In this document: piece by piece, positions 1 to 8,704 of the stretch
How positions within the stretch are numbered: position 1 is the stretch's first letter
How the letters are laid out: every line of letters begins with the position of its first letter
NCBI RefSeq assembly: GCF_002944315.1
Contig: NZ_CP024313.1
Span: 372,001-436,000 of the forward strand
DNA length: 64,000 nucleotides
Source: Rhizobium sp. NXC24
GTDB taxonomy: Bacteria > Pseudomonadota > Alphaproteobacteria > Rhizobiales > Rhizobiaceae
Direction: 5' to 3'
Notes under the pieces: generated by a model
Told to the model about the DNA's origin: nothing
The model's input: the letters and a program-made list of their open reading frames with translations, nothing else
The model's database searches: none
Position numbers and translations under genes: made by a program

Positions 1-989
1 TGATCAGCTTTACAGCGTGCCCACGCGATCCCATCGTCAAGTGATGTCGCCCTGTAAGCTAGATCTGTGCCACCCGAAAATGCGTCCATGAACCGGCGTA
101 TTTTGCCGTAGCTATTGTCTAGCACCGCATGGGGTCGCCCGAGCAGGATCGAGCAGATATGGACGTGAAGCCCGTCGGTTACGAGCGCACGACCGCGGGA
201 TATCTGGCGGATGCGGCGACCTAATCTGTTGTGTGCTGCTGCATCAAGCTTGCGCAGCCGCATTTCCGTGGGTTTGAGATCCAGCAAGGCCGTCGCTGCG
301 CCAAGCGCTTTTGCGATGCGCACGCGCCTTGCAGATTCGGTGATCCAGTCCTCTTTTGGGATATCGGGGTAGGCGGAGAGGTCGGCATCTCCCACCTTCT
401 CAAGATCGGATCTGAGCATGGCAAGGACGGGAAATTCCGGTTCTTTCGGCTGAATTGCTCCGATTGAAAAGGCCATGTCCGGGCAAAGGCGCACCTCGCA
501 GTCAAAGTGCTTAAGGGCAAATTCCTTCGACTGCTCGTCGCGCACCAGCAGTACGAAGCGCTTGTGGCGTCCGATGACGCGCGCACTTTGGGTGAGGCGA
601 GCCTGGGAGTTGTAATGGATGGACTGGGGGAACTGAATCACCAGACGATGGGGAAACTGCTCCAGGACCTTCTCGCGAAAGTCCTGATGCGCACCCCAGA
701 TGTCACCGAAATTGCCGCCGCCATGAATGAAGATCGGACCGGTTGGCATAGTGCGCTCGAGTTGCTCGGGCGAGAAATCATCAATCCGGGATACATAAGT
801 CGGCCGCTTACCGTATCGCCTTTTGAGATAGGCCATTTCGCCCAACCAGATGGCCGAGTCACCGCAATTGCGGATATCCGGAAAGTCGAGGATCGCCAAA
901 GGTTCATCACGGCAGATGTAGTCTTTCAGGCAATCGTGGATCATGTCGTCCAGCTTCGCGATCAAGACTCGATTTGATTGCAATGTCAT
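1..989 (-). CDS. Polysaccharide pyruvyl transferase family protein (3' end outside window)
   Basis: The reverse strand is open from an ATG at 989 to the window edge (329 codons), so the C-terminus is missing. A purine-rich AAGGGG lies about 10 nt before the ATG. Seen in the protein: NCGDSAIWLGE at residues 41-51, the glycine-rich HGGGNFGD near 89-96, FPQSIHY near 119-126, and TDGLHVHICSILLGRPH about 60 residues before the edge. These are hallmarks of the pyruvyl transferase family that adds ketal pyruvate to exopolysaccharide sugars (ExoV/CsaB type). The upstream neighbour on the same strand is a flippase, 56 nt away, so the two probably form an exopolysaccharide operon. The sugar substrate cannot be told from sequence. 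Confidence 0.85.
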   Translation of the reverse strand, partial: MTLQSNRVLIAKLDDMIHDCLKDYICRDEPLAILDFPDIRNCGDSAIWLGEMAYLKRRYGKRPTYVSRIDDFSPEQLERTMPTGPIFIHGGGNFGDIWGAHQDFREKVLEQFPHRLVIQFPQSIHYNSQARLTQSARVIGRHKRFVLLVRDEQSKEFALKHFDCEVRLCPDMAFSIGAIQPKEPEFPVLAMLRSDLEKVGDADLSAYPDIPKEDWITESARRVRIAKALGAATALLDLKPTEMRLRKLDAAAHNRLGRRIRQISRGRALVTDGLHVHICSILLGRPHAVLDNSYGKIRRFMDAFSGGTDLAYRATSLDDGIAWARCKAD

Positions 990-1045
990 TCCCCCATTTC
1001 CCCTTTGATGACAAGGCACTCCAGCCGACGTCGGCCGCACCTTCT

Positions 1046-2530
1046 TCAGACAAGACGTAGTCTCGGCAGCACTTTGCCGAGTATGATTCGAACCTCCGTT
1101 TCGGGGCCGGCCGGCCGTTTCATCAACATCCACAGCAGCAAGGTCGAGCCGCAGTAGAGCAGGCCTCCAAAAAGGATCAGCAACGACAGGTGCGTGACGA
1201 GCACGAGCTTGTCGTCGCTCGCCGCCAGCTGGCTTGAAGCGAGTGAGACGCCCGCCGCCATCACCGCGACGCTTGCGAGCGCCCGAAGGTTCACCGACAA
1301 TTGTTTCAATACGGAAATGCCGGTGAAGCGCCGTACGAGCATCATGTTGACAAGAGTGCTGAAGAGGCCGGTAAAGACGCGACCGAGGATGACGCCGGGA
1401 AGGCCATACAGCATCAGACCGGCAACCATGATCGGTACCCGCAGGCAGAACATCTGGGTATCGCGCACGAACAACACCCGCGTCTCACCCTTTGCCATTC
1501 CGAGCGGCTGAACCAGGGAGCCCAGTGTCTGCAGCGCGAAAACCGAGGCAAGCGACTGGATGATGAAAATGACCGGCGCCCACTTGTCACCCAATGCGAG
1601 TCGGACCAGCGGATCGGCGGTCACCGCGACGCCAATGCCGGCGGGAAGCGCAACGGCGGCAACGAGCGCCTGCACGCGCTGATAAGCGGCAGCGAGCCTC
1701 ACGGCGTCGTTGCGAATGCCTGCGAACGCAGGATAGATCGTCTGCGTGAGCGGCGCAGTCGCTTCCCGCGTCGGCATCATGGCGAGATTGCTGCCCACGG
1801 AATAATAGCCGAGCTGAACCCCGCCGAGCATCTTGCCGACCAGCAAGTAATCGAAACGCCAGTTGAGCGTGCTGACGATTTGGCCTGCGGTCAGCCAGGC
1901 GGAGAAGGAGAAGAACTCCCGCATATGCTGAAAGGTGATCCTCGGCCGGAAGGGCAATACGAGATAGGAGACAATGACGTTCGTCGCCTGGCTTATGAGC
2001 GTACCGGCGACCAGCGCCCAATAGCTTTGGTAGATGACCGCGATTGCGACGGAGACGAGGAAGCCGGCGAGCTTTTGTGAAGCGGCAAGCACGAACTCCT
2101 GCCAGAAGATCAGATCTCGCTGAAGCATGATCCGTCGCGGATTGGTGAGACCGCCCATCAGCATGCTGAGCCCGAGGGCCAGCATCACACCCGTCAATCT
2201 GGGCTCGTTGAACAGGACGGCGGTGGGATAGGCAAAGATCGCGAACAGTATGCAAATCGCCAGCCCGCGCGCGGCATTTAGGGTCCAAGCGGCGCTGAAA
2301 TGAGATTCGTCCGGTGCCGCATGACGGATCAATGCTTCGGAAAGTGAAAGCTCGGTAACAGTCGTGACGATCAGGAGGATCGTCATGCCGAGAGCGACTA
2401 CGCCGAAGTCAGACGGTGCCAGATATCGTGCCAGAACGAACGTGCTGAGGGTAGCAAGCCCGTTCACGATCGTCCGAGACAAGCTTAACCACATGCTTCC
2501 CTTGACAAGCCGTCCCGTGATGCTGGTCAT
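1046..2530 (-). CDS. Wzx/PST-type polysaccharide flippase
   Basis: 494 residues, almost entirely hydrophobic helices with short charged loops. The N-terminus (GRLVKGSMWLSLSR) is typical of O-antigen/exopolysaccharide exporters of the MATE-like PST family, and so is the length. Such proteins flip undecaprenyl-linked repeat units across the inner membrane. The pyruvyl transferase gene follows after 56 nt on the same strand, which supports a role in exopolysaccharide assembly. The ATG at 2530 opens the conserved N-terminal amphipathic stretch. The family is clear; the polymer exported is not. Confidence 0.85.
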   Translation of the reverse strand: MTSITGRLVKGSMWLSLSRTIVNGLATLSTFVLARYLAPSDFGVVALGMTILLIVTTVTELSLSEALIRHAAPDESHFSAAWTLNAARGLAICILFAIFAYPTAVLFNEPRLTGVMLALGLSMLMGGLTNPRRIMLQRDLIFWQEFVLAASQKLAGFLVSVAIAVIYQSYWALVAGTLISQATNVIVSYLVLPFRPRITFQHMREFFSFSAWLTAGQIVSTLNWRFDYLLVGKMLGGVQLGYYSVGSNLAMMPTREATAPLTQTIYPAFAGIRNDAVRLAAAYQRVQALVAAVALPAGIGVAVTADPLVRLALGDKWAPVIFIIQSLASVFALQTLGSLVQPLGMAKGETRVLFVRDTQMFCLRVPIMVAGLMLYGLPGVILGRVFTGLFSTLVNMMLVRRFTGISVLKQLSVNLRALASVAVMAAGVSLASSQLAASDDKLVLVTHLSLLILFGGLLYCGSTLLLWMLMKRPAGPETEVRIILGKVLPRLRLV

Positions 2531-2584
2531 GCGATACTGAAGCCCCCGTTACGCTATAGCGCGGCAGTTTCCGCGCAAAAATCC

Positions 2585-2611
2585 TGTCGTATCAACTACG
2601 TCGATACGACA
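2585..2611. repeat. 9-bp perfect inverted repeat upstream of flippase
   Basis: TGTCGTATC at 2585-2593 is repeated inverted as GATACGACA at 2603-2611 with a 9-nt spacer. It lies 55 bp upstream of the flippase start. Size and position suit a dimeric regulator's operator; there is no T-run for a terminator. Confidence 0.45.
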
Positions 2612-2692
2612 ATGCAGCATTGCCTGGTTGTAGGGCGGACCCCAGCCCAGCGGGGAATTAGTTCGAAGAAGCGGTATGTCAACGCTTCAAAA

Positions 2693-2729
2693 TTCATTTT
2701 TGCATCAGTTTCAGTTCATTTTCGCATCA
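2693..2729. repeat. 15-bp direct repeat with 22-bp period
   Basis: TTCATTTTTGCATCA at 2693-2707 recurs as TTCATTTTCGCATCA at 2715-2729 (14 of 15 identical). The 22-bp period is two helical turns, so both copies face the same side of the DNA, as in tandem regulator sites. It lies about 165 bp upstream of the flippase. Confidence 0.4.
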
Positions 2730-3559
2730 TCTTGGGATCATCATGTCAATGGATTTAGCCTTGGCGTGATGGAGGTCGTTTCAGGGCGAAATGACGGTAG
2801 GGGCTACTAAGGCATTCGGCGCGGAATGAATTCTTCGGCACACTGAATGCGTCGTCGAAGTCTTGTTTCGTGTCCCTATGCGCAAGGGCTATCGCCGGCT
2901 GCCGCTGTAGTGGAGCGGCGTTTCGCTTACAGATCTGCCAGTGATCCGTTCTCTCTCCCGGGGCGGCCTCTTTCATGCCACCTCCTTTGATAGTTCCGCT
3001 ACGTCCCGAGGCGCGGCATAGCCTCCCTTAGTCTCTCCGCGAAATTGATCGTTCCGATGGAAACACATTTGCGTAACGGATCGAAAGCTGGGCCGCGACC
3101 TTCCCACAATCAACTTTGCAGCGCGTGAAGTTCGGCAGATGGAGTGGTTGCCGTCCTCCCCTAAGCGTGTTCGAAGGACGCATTGGATTTCGATGACGCA
3201 TGCGCCAACATAGACGTATCGGTTTCGACATCGCTGGCAAGTTCATCTATTTGCGCATCGCGAGGCGTGCGGTCCCGCGGATCAGTGAGCGAGACAGTCG
3301 GTTGACTTTGGACGGCGCATGAACGGTCTTGCTGCTGGTCGCCTCCGCCTAGACCGGCGTAAGACGGATGGAATGCCCTGCCATCACCCCTTTCGCACGA
3401 TCTGGATGATTACCTCCAGAGGTCAGATCAATTTGAGGCGCACCGAACGTGGATGCATCCGTTATATCGATGTGTTTTATCCAAACAAACAATTACTCAA
3501 ACCGTCCGGCAAGACATATGAATGAGTCTGGTGGGGTTGTTTCATAAGGAGGATTGGCG

Positions 3560-4375
3560 ATGGAAAAAACAATTCTGGGCGGCCCCGGCAGCAACAATCT
3601 CTTTGGCAGCAATGGTGACGACATAATGGTCGATCCGACGGGAAATGACTGGATCGACGGCGGTCCGGGCAACGACTCCATCTCGGCTGGCGAGGGAAAT
3701 GACCGAGTATTCGGTGGCGCGGGCAATGACCACGTGTTTGGCGACGAGGGCAACGACTACCTTTACGGCGACAATGGCCTCGACAAACCCCGCATGCTCG
3801 CTACGGCCCTCCTCGGTGGGGACAACGACAAGCTCTACGGGGGCTCCGGCGATGACGTCCTGTTCGCGGGCGACGGTAGGGACTCTCTGACCGGTGATGC
3901 CGGCCACGACACCTTTGTATTCCAGTTCCACAACCCGATGGCGGGGTTCGATCCAAAGTACGAGCCAAAATCGGACCACACCAGCATTGTGGATTTCGAC
4001 CCAGTGCAGGATACCTTCGCTTTCGACGCGGTAGGCCTTGGCAGCGATGGTCTTGAGGCGAATTTCGTTAATCATGCGGCGCCTGGCAATCACGTGGATA
4101 CGTTCTATAGCGGCCCCGCCAATAGCGCGAACGGCGAGCATGTTGTCGTGATCACCGATCACAGCTTCGCCGATGGTTCAGCTGCAGCCAGGGATATCTC
4201 CGGCGAGGCAGCAGGTGATATCGTTGCCTATTTTAATTACAACACAATGACGGCGGATCTGGGTTATGTTACCTCCGAGAACCACGTGGACGACTTCGCG
4301 CATTTGGGCAACGTGCAAAGTTTGCTCCACTTGGCCGGCCTCGGTCTGACTGCGTCGGATTTCATGTTCTGCTAG
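3560..4375 (+). CDS. RTX-type hemolysin-like calcium-binding protein
   Basis: 271 residues from the ATG at 3560, which sits 7 nt after a strong AAGGAGG (3546-3552). A TTG two codons earlier is too close to that site. Residues about 8-120 carry repeated glycine/aspartate nonapeptides (GGPGNDSIS, GEGNDRVFG, GAGNDHVFG, GSGDDVLFA, GDAGHDTFV), the calcium-binding parallel beta-roll of RTX proteins. There is no N-terminal signal peptide. RTX proteins leave by type I secretion using a C-terminal signal, and the hydrophobic C-terminus (LTASDFMFC) fits this. No ABC exporter or membrane-fusion gene is nearby, so secretion would need a system encoded elsewhere. The function beyond calcium binding is unknown. 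Confidence 0.85.
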   Translation: MEKTILGGPGSNNLFGSNGDDIMVDPTGNDWIDGGPGNDSISAGEGNDRVFGGAGNDHVFGDEGNDYLYGDNGLDKPRMLATALLGGDNDKLYGGSGDDVLFAGDGRDSLTGDAGHDTFVFQFHNPMAGFDPKYEPKSDHTSIVDFDPVQDTFAFDAVGLGSDGLEANFVNHAAPGNHVDTFYSGPANSANGEHVVVITDHSFADGSAAARDISGEAAGDIVAYFNYNTMTADLGYVTSENHVDDFAHLGNVQSLLHLAGLGLTASDFMFC

Positions 4376-4565
4376 GGTTGATATCGATTGATGTTGTGGT
4401 CGAGGTGACTATCTGACTACTCGGGATCCGAACTAATTTGGATGGCAAAGGATTGCACGATCGAACCTTGCCATCCCCCCGATCTCAGACGAACACTGGT
4501 CGATGCCTCGTCGCGTGGCCTGCGAGTTGGACAAGGTCCTCGATGGTAGCGGCCCGAGGCAGGCT

Positions 4566-4857
4566 ACGAAGTCTTATCAGGAAGACCTCGACCTTTCGAC
4601 GATAAGCTATAAGGACGGCGCCTCTTCGCTCCTCAATGTTCTCGATGCGCAGCGTTCGATTTTGAATGCGCAGGAAAGCCTCGCTGAGGCCGTTCAGCAG
4701 AGCGCTCTCGACTAGTCTCTCTGCACGTCAATACCGGCGCCGGCTATATTCCTGCCGAACAGGCGACGCTTGCTGCAAAGCCGCCACGGTCCTCAAGGTC
4801 GCTGCCGAGACGGCATGGAATTTACCCGACCAATCGGCCTTGCGCTTGGTCGACTGA
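4566..4857 (+). pseudogene. Decayed 3' end of a NodT-type outer-membrane efflux gene
   Basis: This stretch matches the last ~100 codons of the intact efflux gene at 45674-47161. The intact frame reads KSYQQALDLSTVSYKDGASS and this copy KSYQEDLDLSTISYKDGASS. One 47-bp run (4668-4714) is identical to 46970-47016. The tyrosine codon after SALD has become TAG, and indels after it break the frame, yet the old stop at 4855-4857 is preserved. Similarity continues past the stop to about 4975. Nothing upstream of 4566 matches the rest of the gene, so only the tail is present. Confidence 0.8.
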
Positions 4858-4967
4858 ATTAGGAAGCTGTAGCCCCCTACTGAGCCCCAGCGCATCCGTT
4901 GCTTTTCACCACCGTTCTCTGGGTGAGCAGAAATGACTTGACTGCGGGTTTGACAACGGTGGGTGCG

Positions 4968-5425
4968 GCGCGCAGTCGGTGCGACAGGGGGCCCGCGAGC
5001 GTGGACGCTATGGCGATGACGAGCAAAGCGCGCTCCGGATCGGCAAGGTGGGCAACAATTGGTTCGAGCACCAACACTGCGGGGACGTTGCTGACGATAT
5101 TCGAGAGCACCGCCGTCAGGCTGGTCAGCACGCCGACATGGTCGAGACGCCAGTTTCCCACCCACGCGATGATATCCGGTGTAATCACTGCTTTTTCGAG
5201 ACCGGCGACGAGGATGAACAGGCCGGCGAAAATCACGAGAAGCGGCAAATCGATCTCGCGATAAATCTTGTCCGGCCGTACGCGCCGCGTGACCAGGAAA
5301 ACCGCTCGCGAGGATAGCGATCTTCGCCACCGAATAGCCAAGGAAGAACAGCAATATCATTACCGCCGCAACGGTGAGCGTCTTGAAAGCCAGGACGGAT
5401 GGAATCCGATCGGGTTGAGCATCAG
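4968..5425 (-). pseudogene. Remnant of ArsB/CitM-type anion transporter
   Basis: Two reverse frames together give one membrane-protein fragment: FKTLTVAAVMILLFFLGYSV in one frame, then LPLLVIFAGLFILVAGLEKA and AVLSNIVSNVPAVLVLEPIV in the next. SNIVSNVPA is the conserved core of the ArsB/citrate/anion transporter superfamily. A frameshift near 5310 joins the frames. The expected helix after STLAG is lost, and both gene ends are missing. It abuts the decayed efflux tail, so 4.56-5.43 kb looks like a scrap region. Confidence 0.7.
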
Positions 5426-5596
5426 CCTAAAGGTACCGCAACGATCTATTGAGGAAAAAAGAATGTCGTTAGGCACACTTCATTGCAGAGACCAATGAGC
5501 TGCCGCACTGGAAAGCTTGATTACAGCGCGATTTCCGTTCGCAGCGGCGGCAATCGCCGCCTCCTTTCAAGCCCATCACGCTCTCCGGTGAATTAG

Positions 5597-6106
5597 TCAG
5601 CGCTTGGCGGTCAGGCCCGCTTCGTCTCGCGACAGGAACTGCCGAGTGATGTCATCCATATGGTCAGACAGCCAGTCCGCCATGGCGATTTCCTCTGCCA
5701 GAATGCGTTCGCAAGCCGCTTTCGTTTGGGCATCACCGACGGCCTCGGCCGCCGCAATTAGTATGCGATAGCTTGCAATCTCCATATGCTCAAACGTGTA
5801 GCTGGCGAGCGAGCCCTTGACCACCTCGTCGCTGGCGAACACGCCGCTCATTCCCTGAGCCATCGCCGTCAATTTGCCGGCTGCGTCCTTTAGCGAAGAA
5901 GATCCGCCGCCAACTCGGTCTAAGCATGCCTGTAAGACTTGTTCCTGGCGCTTCGTCTCATCGATGTGCTGGCCGATCCTCGCTTTCAGTGCCGGATAGT
6001 GCTCCAGGCGCTTGAGCTGGGAATTTAGCATGGTGATCGCCTGCTCCTCCATCGCATGAGCGTCGCGAAGCCAAGCGACCAGGTTATCACGTGGGTCAGT
6101 TGCCAT
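5597..6106 (-). CDS. DUF892 (YciF-like) ferritin-like stress protein
   Basis: 169 residues from the ATG at 6106, preceded by GAGGAG 8 nt upstream. The open frame continues upstream but without family similarity. The protein is an all-helical four-helix bundle with evenly spaced acidic and histidine residues (AHAMEEQAITML, HIDETKRQEQVL, YTFEHMEIASY, LAEEIAMADWL), the layout of the DUF892/YciF family. These are ferritin-like proteins often induced by general stress; their reaction is not settled. An EcfG-type promoter lies just upstream at 6137-6161, so control by the rhizobial general stress sigma factor is likely. Confidence 0.88.
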   Translation of the reverse strand: MATDPRDNLVAWLRDAHAMEEQAITMLNSQLKRLEHYPALKARIGQHIDETKRQEQVLQACLDRVGGGSSSLKDAAGKLTAMAQGMSGVFASDEVVKGSLASYTFEHMEIASYRILIAAAEAVGDAQTKAACERILAEEIAMADWLSDHMDDITRQFLSRDEAGLTAKR

Positions 6107-6609
6107 TGTTGCTTCTCCTCTGTTAGTGAAATGCTCAACAGAGCACGTGGCAAATAGTTCCGGTGAGGGGCATTGGTCCAATGGTTGCCGAGTCGAACGG
6201 AGCCTTGAGAGCGAGAACTGGTCGAACTCCCGCCTGCCCTCCTCGGCGCGTCTCGCAGTAGCCGCCAGTACGCCCAGGGCCGTCCACATATAAGAAATAG
6301 GTGACGAATTGTACCGAAGACATGGCTCACACTTTTGCTTTTACCGAAGGACATGCAATACGCTGGGCAACACCATTGCCGCAGCGAGCCCGTAGGCGCC
6401 GTCCCGGCCGCGGTCCAGGATGTGAATTTGCTGCCTGAACCTTGCACACCGATGCGATTTCGGCTGGATCGGCGACGATCGCCCTGCGGCGCATCGATGA
6501 TGCGACTGCAGATGCCAATGGCTTGATGGCCGTCTGCATCGACGCGTCGGCCTGCGGAGTGGACGGGGGTATATCCCTCGCTTTTCCCTTTCTCTGTCGT
6601 TCTCTTGAA
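6107..6609. other. Divergent intergenic region between DUF892 and brnT
   Basis: About 500 bp. It holds the EcfG-type promoter of the DUF892 gene near its left end and the brnT promoter/operator at its right end. The short open frames between them have no recognisable content. Confidence 0.45.
6137..6161 (-). promoter_or_regulatory. EcfG/RpoE2-type promoter for the DUF892 gene
   Basis: On the minus strand GGAAC (6161-6157) is followed after exactly 16 nt by TGTT (6140-6137). The known rhizobial EcfG consensus is GGAAC-N16/17-CGTT, so this differs by one base in the -10. It lies about 30 bp upstream of the start codon. Confidence 0.6.
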
Positions 6610-6640
6610 ATCGATGTATATTATGGCAATATACATCGAT
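6610..6640. promoter_or_regulatory. 13-bp palindromic operator overlapping the brnT start
   Basis: ATCGATGTATATT (6610-6622) and AATATACATCGAT (6628-6640) are perfect inverted copies around a 5-nt centre. The right arm runs into the brnT ATG (6639-6641). A -35-like TTGAAA (6605-6610) precedes it, and a weak -10 (TATACA, 6630-6635) lies inside it. BrnA antitoxins are known to repress their own promoter, so this is the likely BrnA site. Confidence 0.75.
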
Positions 6641-6941
6641 GATTAGTTGGGACCAGATCACCGGCTTCGACTGGGACGCGGGAAGCGCCCGCAAAAGCGC
6701 TGAAAAGCATCACGTCGCCCAGGGCGAAGCGGAGCAGGTGTTTTTTAACGAGCCGCTACTGATGGTTCCCGACGCGAGGCATAGCGCGGAAGAGCGACGC
6801 ATCCACGCTCTCGGGCGCACCGACGATGGAAGACTGCTGCATATCACCTTCACGCTTCGGCATAACCAAACGAAGATACGGGTGATCTCGGCCCGGGATA
6901 TGAGCCGCAAGGAGCGAAGCTATTATGAGCAAGACGTTTAA
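6639..6941 (+). CDS. brnT: BrnT-family toxin (type II toxin-antitoxin)
   Basis: 100 residues, the usual BrnT length. It has the family's FDWDAGSARKSAEKHHV opening, the central HSAEERRIHALGRTDDGRLL, and ITFTLRHNQTKIRVISARDM near the end, then a basic RKERSYYE tail. BrnT is a RelE-fold ribonuclease that cuts RNA and halts translation until BrnA binds it. The start has no Shine-Dalgarno sequence and the predicted promoter is very close, so the transcript may be leaderless. The antitoxin gene overlaps its 3' end by 17 bp. Confidence 0.88.
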   Translation: MISWDQITGFDWDAGSARKSAEKHHVAQGEAEQVFFNEPLLMVPDARHSAEERRIHALGRTDDGRLLHITFTLRHNQTKIRVISARDMSRKERSYYEQDV

Positions 6942-7200
6942 GCCAGTACCGGAATTCAAGACGGAAGCGGAAGAACGCGCCTTTTGGGAAAGTCAGGATT
7001 CCGACGATCATGTAGACTGGAGCAAGGCTGAACGCGTGCGCATGCCGAACCTGAAACCATCTTCGACATCAATCTCGCTGCGGCTGCCGAACGCGCTGCT
7101 TGAACGGATCAAGGTCGCGGCGGGTAAACGGGACGTACCCTACCAATCGCTCATCAAGATCTGGCTTGCGGAAAAGGTCGACCCGGGCACGCAACGATGA
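6925..7200 (+). CDS. brnA: BrnA-family antitoxin with CopG/ribbon-helix-helix C-terminus
   Basis: 91 residues, translationally coupled to brnT by a 17-bp overlap. The N-terminal half (FKTEAEERAFWESQDSDDHV) is the toxin-binding part of BrnA proteins. The C-terminal half (SISLRLPNALLERIKVAAGK, then VPYQSLIKIWL) is a ribbon-helix-helix DNA-binding unit. BrnA neutralises BrnT and represses the operon; the palindrome at 6610-6640 is the likely target. Toxin-first order is usual for this family. Both genes appear intact. Confidence 0.88.
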   Translation: MSKTFKPVPEFKTEAEERAFWESQDSDDHVDWSKAERVRMPNLKPSSTSISLRLPNALLERIKVAAGKRDVPYQSLIKIWLAEKVDPGTQR

Positions 7201-7443
7201 CGTTTGCGTGATCGGCGCGCGAAGCCGGAGCATAACCGTCGACCTCGCCCGTTACTAATCATGACGATTGTGATGAAGGAATTCATGTCGGTAGCGACAT
7301 GGCCGCTCCAGGTGCGGCGCTTTAGTCACTGAACTGCGCACGGGCTATGACGCACTTGGCGAGCTACATGCAAATCCCGATGCGTTCTAAAAGAACGATC
7401 GATTTCGCGCGAAGCCATCAAACTGCGTTCCGCGCCTGTCTCT

Positions 7444-7468
7444 GGAACCTCCGAGAATGTCTCACGTT
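7444..7468 (+). promoter_or_regulatory. EcfG/RpoE2-type promoter for the BA14K gene
   Basis: GGAAC at 7444-7448, 16 nt, then CGTT at 7465-7468. This is a perfect match to the rhizobial general-stress consensus, 21 bp before the BA14K start codon and on the same strand. Confidence 0.75.
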
Positions 7469-7489
7469 TAGGGAAGTGAGGTAAACAAC

Positions 7490-7954
7490 ATGATCAGGCT
7501 CGCTATTGTAGCTTTGTCGTGTGTGACCGCGTTTAGCAGTGTTGTCACACCCGCCGAAGCCTTCCCAATTATCAACCTACGCCAGGCGCAAATGTCCGAC
7601 GTTCAGAATATCCAGTACCGAGGCGACCGTGGCAATATGCGCGGCGAATGGAACCGCGACTATTGGCACCGCCGGCATTACGGCGACCGCCATCGCGGAT
7701 ATTACGGCCGGGGTGGATACTATGGCCGTCGCTACTATCGCGATCACCATCATGACAATGCCGGCGCGATCATCGGCGGTCTCGCAGCCGGCGCCATCAT
7801 AGGCGGAATTATCGCCTCACAACAGCGCGCCTATGTTGGCAGAGGCGGGCACACCAGCTGGTGCTACTCGCGCTATAGATCATATCGGGCCTACGACAAT
7901 ACGTTCCAGCCTTATAACGGCCCCCGGCGGCAATGTTATTCGCCTTATCGGTGA
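7490..7954 (+). CDS. BA14K family secreted protein
   Basis: 154 residues. A signal peptide (about residues 1-24, ending TPAEA) is followed by a stretch rich in Tyr, Arg, Gly and His, a hydrophobic glycine segment ([19 protein letters not shown]), and a C-terminal [20 protein letters not shown] ending in two more Cys-Tyr pairs. That C-terminus is the BA14K domain, first described as an immunoreactive lectin-like protein in Brucella and widespread in rhizobia. It probably sits in the cell envelope. The start follows GTGAGGT by 7 nt, and a perfect EcfG promoter lies just upstream. Confidence 0.88.
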   Translation: MIRLAIVALSCVTAFSSVVTPAEAFPIINLRQAQMSDVQNIQYRGDRGNMRGEWNRDYWHRRHYGDRHRGYYGRGGYYGRRYYRDHHHDNAGAIIGGLAAGAIIGGIIASQQRAYVGRGGHTSWCYSRYRSYRAYDNTFQPYNGPRRQCYSPYR

Positions 7955-8657
7955 GTATGAGCGACGGCCAATCGGCTACAGCTGCGATATATGCTTACCC
8001 TGAACAGCTTCCTACACAGTCCTCCGTCCGAAGACCGAGGACGGATTGCCAAGTTAAGGAAAACTCCGGATCGATAAACGATAGATATTTCGCTAAAAGC
8101 AGTTGAACGGAGTCGGACCGTCAGCCCAGTTGGTAGCAAGCGTTCACGACGAACGCAACCTCGCCAGACCTGCCGGTGCATGGCCGCTTTCTGCGAACCC
8201 CTTCATGGTAAAATACTGGCCATTGATCCTCACGGAAATAAACATACCAAAACTGCTCGGAAAGAGTTTGTGACTCCCAGTTTTGCCTTTGATCATTCAT
8301 TCGCGCATTCTGCCATATTTCCTCCTCCCGCTGAAACGCAAGTAGCCGGGGGCTTTTTTGTGGAAAAGGCCTTGATCGCAGCCATTGGCTGCGCGGGAAA
8401 TGGGCTGTGAGAAAACACCATACCGACCAGACCGTGCATCATCGAACAGGTAGCGTTGCTGCTCTGGATGCAACGTACGACTTGGCTGGCGCGATCGGAG
8501 TCTTTCTTGATGAGCCGGCCGATCTGACGACTGCCATATGCGACGTTTCCGGCCGCGGGGTCTTGCTTTCGCGATAAAGATGGACCTCGACGCCGTAGCC
8601 TTCGAGGAACCTGTGAACGTTTAGGCCATTGGGTGATCTGTTCACCAGCAACCCTCC
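7955..8657. other. Intergenic stretch, no gene recognised
   Basis: About 700 bp. Open frames on both strands are short and overlap each other, with no domain I recognise. A GGGGGCTTTTTT stretch near 8350 looks terminator-like, but its stem is only 4 bp. Confidence 0.4.
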
Positions 8658-8682
8658 GGAACATTCCGTACTTCCGCCCGTT
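8658..8682 (+). promoter_or_regulatory. EcfG/RpoE2-type promoter for the DUF982 gene
   Basis: GGAAC at 8658-8662, 16 nt, CGTT at 8679-8682: a perfect consensus, 22 bp upstream of the DUF982 start. This is the third such site in 2.5 kb. Confidence 0.75.
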
Positions 8683-8704
8683 CACGACTGCAAGGAGAAT
8701 GCAC

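Larger units (their letters stand above)
2531..3559. other. Long non-coding stretch between flippase and RTX gene
   Basis: About 1 kb without a convincing gene. The short open frames on both strands have no recognisable domain and poor start contexts. It holds an inverted repeat at 2585-2611 and a direct repeat at 2693-2729, both upstream of the exopolysaccharide operon. The last part should hold the promoter of the RTX gene. Confidence 0.5.

Noticed and set aside
507..977. 156-codon forward frame at the left edge
   Set aside because: It is the antisense of the pyruvyl transferase frame, which has clear family motifs; the forward frame has none.
1301..2080. 259-codon forward frame inside the flippase
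   Set aside because: Antisense shadow of a membrane protein; its translation is full of charged, low-complexity residues.
3554..3559. TTG start for the RTX protein
   Set aside because: Only 1 nt from the ribosome site; the ATG at 3560 has ideal spacing.
8331..8371. GGGGGCTTTTTT as a terminator
   Set aside because: The stem is only 4 bp and no gene end lies close upstream.
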